DNA from: Melastoma dodecandrum | Lineage: Eukaryota > Streptophyta > Magnoliopsida > Myrtales > Melastomataceae | Direction: 5' to 3' | DNA: 64,000 nt | NCBI GenBank assembly: GCA_029817715.1 | Contig: JARUPY010000396.1 | Location: 5,890,001-5,954,000 of the forward strand | Part shown: one piece after another, positions 61,117 to 64,000 of the stretch | Numbering within the stretch: position 1 is the first letter of the stretch | How the letters are laid out: every line of letters starts with the position of its first letter | Translations under genes and position numbers: made by a program | Notes under the pieces: model-generated | Told to the model about the DNA's origin: nothing | What the model saw: only the letters and a program-made list of their open reading frames with translations | Databases searched by the model: none

Positions 61117-63686
61117 ATGGAGACGTCCGGCACGATCGCCCGCCTGTCCGTTCTGAACCACCTCTTCGTCTCCGTATTCATCCACAACTTCGCCATCTTC
61201 ATGGTGAACCCGGCAATCACCGACGTCACCGTGTCTGCCCTCTGTCCAGGAGAAGATAAATGCTCACTGGCCATCTACCTATCTGGCTTCCAGCAGGCCG
61301 TACGTCCAATTCCTAACTCTCCTCTTCCTTCAGTTCCCCTGCCTTTATGAGGACTCGATTCGGAACCGGATACAGGTCGTAGGGGTGGGGTCGTTTCTGG
61401 TGATGCCATTGATGGGGAACCTCTCCGATAAGTATGGGAGGAAGGCTTTCTTGACCATTCCCATGGCCTTCACCCTCATTCCCTTCGGTAACCTTCTCCT
61501 CCTCACTCTGCTCCTCCTTTAGATGCAGAACAGGTCGGCCCATTTCACGATAATGGGAGATGTGCAGGGATATTGGCCTGCGGAAGGTCGAGGAACTACT
61601 TCTACACCTACTACACCTTCAAAACCATAACCGCCATCTTCTGTGAGGGAACCCTTCATTGCCTGTCCCTTGCTTACGTGGTAATCCATACGTTCCTTTA
61701 ACGTCTTACGCTGGCCGGGAGCCTGGGCTCTGTCTGGAAACAGGAGACGGTCATTATTTCAGTTGTAATCTGAACTCTGAAAGTAGACCATGCGATGATG
61801 ATCGACAGGCAGATAACGTACCCTCAGGATCGAGGGTGTCAGCGTTCGGAATTCTGTCTGGGATCGGATCCGCTTCATCCTTGTGCGGCAACCTATCCAC
61901 ACGTTTCCTGTCCACCGCTGTTACCTTTCAGGTATGCCCAAAGGAAGATTCGTGAACCCTGTTAAGCAATTCATGGCGATGCTCGGTAAGGCATGCTCCA
62001 TGCAAAAATAAAATAAGTATTCTGAGCTGACTTATCTGGATTGTACATATATATGTACACATGAGGTCTTGGGGACCCTAGAATTCGGTGTCTCACGACT
62101 CGAGGAATCTTTCGATTGGCACAGGTCGCTACTGCCGTTGGGATAGTAGCTCTGGTGTACATGATAATTTTCCTCCCTGATTCGGCGATTGATAGTTCTC
62201 TATTAACGCCGATCATGTCCCAAGAGAAGTCCACCGATTCTCGGGATGACGAGGGCACAGTCGATTCTGCTAATAAGCACCATAGTTTTAAGAAAGTTCC
62301 GTCCTTGAATGACACCATCCTTTTCGTGAAGACCAGGTTGTTTTCGAACTAAGCCCGACAACTGTATGTAACTGTTTCAGCTGACAACCTTGCTGATAAT
62401 ATAGCACATTATTGCAGCTGGGTATTCTTGCAATTGTCGATGGTTGCCTTTTTCAGTACGCTCGCCGATGTCGGCATTCACGCTGCAATGCTGGTAAATA
62501 ACTACGCATAGCCTCTGCACCATTAGAAATTAGTGGTTTAGCTTCAATCAAGGGGCTTTCTCTCTTTCCTCAGTATTTCCTCAAGGCGCGATTTCACTTC
62601 GACAAGGATCAGTTCGCCGACATCATGGTAATAACTGGAATTGCAGGGACTATATCTCAGGTGTGATCAAAACTTCCCCCTTTCTCTGTTCAGACTAGTG
62701 CCACCGATCTGCTTCTGCTGATTGCTCCAATACTCATCGCAGTTGATTGTCATGCCTCTTGTGGCTCCCATATTAGGAGAAGCGCGATTGCTTTCAATCG
62801 GCCTATTCTTCAACTGCACACATGTACGGATCATCATTCTACCCCTTTTCTTGCAACGGTGAAACTAGTTGGAATGATTCGCGCCTTCATTCGATCACTA
62901 TGGTTATTCTTTTCCTTTCTGAATTGCAGATGCTTCTTTACAGCATTGCATGGGCTCCGTGGGTAAGTATCCGTCTTTCTGTTAATGCCGCCTCCTATGG
63001 CAGAAATATAGTTAATGGTTCGAGAATAATATTAGGTCCCTTATGCCGCTGCAATGTTGTCCGTGTTCTTCGTCTTCACGCAACCATGCGTGAGTTCCAA
63101 ACTTCTCTATCTCCTTCAGTCAATAGCAACAAAAGCTTTTGATGCCGTAATCTAAAGCTGTCTGACATCCACAGCTGCGCACCATCGTGTCCAAGCAAGT
63201 AAGCTCCAGCGAGCAGGTAATTCCTTGGCGATGAGCACGTTCATTTCTACGGAATTCTAGTTCTAAATGCATCTGAGTTTGCAGGGAAAAGCTCAGGGGT
63301 GTATGTCGGGTATTAGCTCCTTGGCACACGTTGTTTCTCCGCTCGCATTCTCTCCATTGACAGGTAAAACCGAAGGTTCGATCTTGATGACGTTTATACA
63401 CAAACGCACCCCAACTGAACTTGTTGGTCCTCCGGCCAGCTTTATTCCTTTCCGACAGAGCTCCCTTCTACTTCCCGGGATTCAGCATCATGTGTGCCGG
63501 GATGGTCTCGGTAAGCGCACGCAGAACAAAGAAACCTGCCCGAGGCACGATCCGCGGATCTTGGTCCTCCTTTCTTACCACACGCTCTTTCATTTGCAGA
63601 TGATAGCATTCATACAGAGTCTCATGATGAGGAATGCTCTACGCGTATCTGACCTTAAGGTCGCGAGCTGCCGCATCGAGGTCTGA
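61117..63686 (+). CDS. MFS transporter, tetracycline/hippocampus-abundant-transcript-like
   Basis: Twelve-helix major facilitator of the plant MEE15/At2g16970-like group; substrate unknown. Fourteen exons: 61117-61299, 61376-61487, 61568-61680, 61809-61931, 62125-62336, 62418-62493, 62574-62660, 62743-62823, 62930-62962, 63036-63089, 63175-63216, 63285-63363, 63440-63510 and 63600-63686; 450 residues and all joins keep frame. Visible features are helix 1 (LNHLFVSVFIHNFAIFMVNP), then AITDVTVSALCPGED, the MFS loop motif GNLSDKYGRKAFLTIP between helices 2 and 3 (D..GR.K signature), a long charged central loop after FLPDSAI (exon 5), and DRAPFYFPGFSIMCAG near the end. The exon of 33 nt (62,930-62,962) encodes MLLYSIAWAPW and is easily missed. 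Start ATG at 61,117. Looks complete. Confidence 0.9.
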
Positions 63687-64000
63687 TCCGATGAAGATAT
63701 TGAAGTTAAGAAGTAGATTTCAGCTCACAAATTCAAATGTATACCGCAGGAATTTTAAGTCTGTCGTGCATTACCATGGCTTGAGAATGACCGAGGTAGG
63801 ACGTAGAGACTAGCGCGAACGGGTGTGGCACCCGACGGTCCCGCATGTAATGTATTGTTTCGTGGTGAACGGAACCACGAATGTAGCACAGAAGTTATCA
63901 CATCATCCCTCGCAAATCAAAACACCATGATCATTTCTGGTGGTTGTAAGAAAAATGTCATCGCCAAGTATTCAGATGCGGAATCGATTGTTACGTTCTT
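63687..64000. other. MFS gene 3' flank to the window end
   Basis: Probable 3' UTR followed by spacer; no further gene is seen in the last 300 bases. Confidence 0.5.

Overview
This is plant nuclear DNA, most likely from an angiosperm and probably a woody eudicot or a basal lineage; I cannot name the species. The evidence is short multi-exon genes with GT-AG introns, plant-only families (alpha-expansin, calcium-dependent protein kinase, FD-type bZIP, SMT2, UPF0496), AT-rich spacers, many microsatellites, and LTR retrotransposons of both the copia and gypsy types.

Layout. 1-9.4 kb is gene-dense: a hexokinase (+, 5' end outside the window), an ankyrin-repeat relic (+), a cytosolic alkaline/neutral invertase (-), a small charged nuclear protein (+) with two in-frame stops in its tail, and a beta-tubulin (-). 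9.4-11 kb holds a promoter-like block (TGGGCC, TATA, telo-box) followed by a good box C/D snoRNA candidate. 11.1-15.4 kb is a dead GDSL esterase/lipase gene broken by an unclassified insertion and by a hAT transposon with target-site duplications. 16.9-18.3 kb is an FD-like bZIP (-). 18.3-21.5 kb is AT-rich spacer with a diverged direct repeat. 21.5-30 kb carries a UPF0496 gene (+), a gypsy relic, an alpha-expansin (-), an Alba-domain RNA-binding protein (-) and a thioredoxin-fold protein (-). 30.3-31.1 kb is a foldback element with a second copy nested inside it. 31.8-34.2 kb is a CDPK (+) with four intact EF hands.

34.8-56.7 kb is a retrotransposon zone. Copia-1 (+, 34,795-39,765, TSD ATTGT) is followed by a gypsy chromovirus (+, 41,100-50,871, TSD AACCT) sitting inside the coding sequence of a minus-strand LYR-motif gene. 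That gypsy element is itself broken in its integrase by a 4-kb insertion (45,473-49,468, TSD GGTTA), which looks like a solo LTR and carries joined fragments of S-adenosylmethionine synthetase and a FERONIA-type receptor kinase. Copia-2 (-, 51,344-56,649, TSD GTAGA) splits a PPR pseudogene. LTR pairs are 98-99.7 % identical by eye, so the insertions are recent, yet every element has stops or frameshifts.

56.7-64 kb returns to genes: an intronless sterol methyltransferase SMT2 (-) and a 14-exon MFS transporter (+).

The genes are ordinary nuclear loci, not an operon. The only visible functional neighbourhood is hexokinase next to invertase (sucrose to hexose to hexose phosphate). Exon borders were set by hand from splice dinucleotides, reading frame and remembered family patterns. 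No alignment or database search was run.
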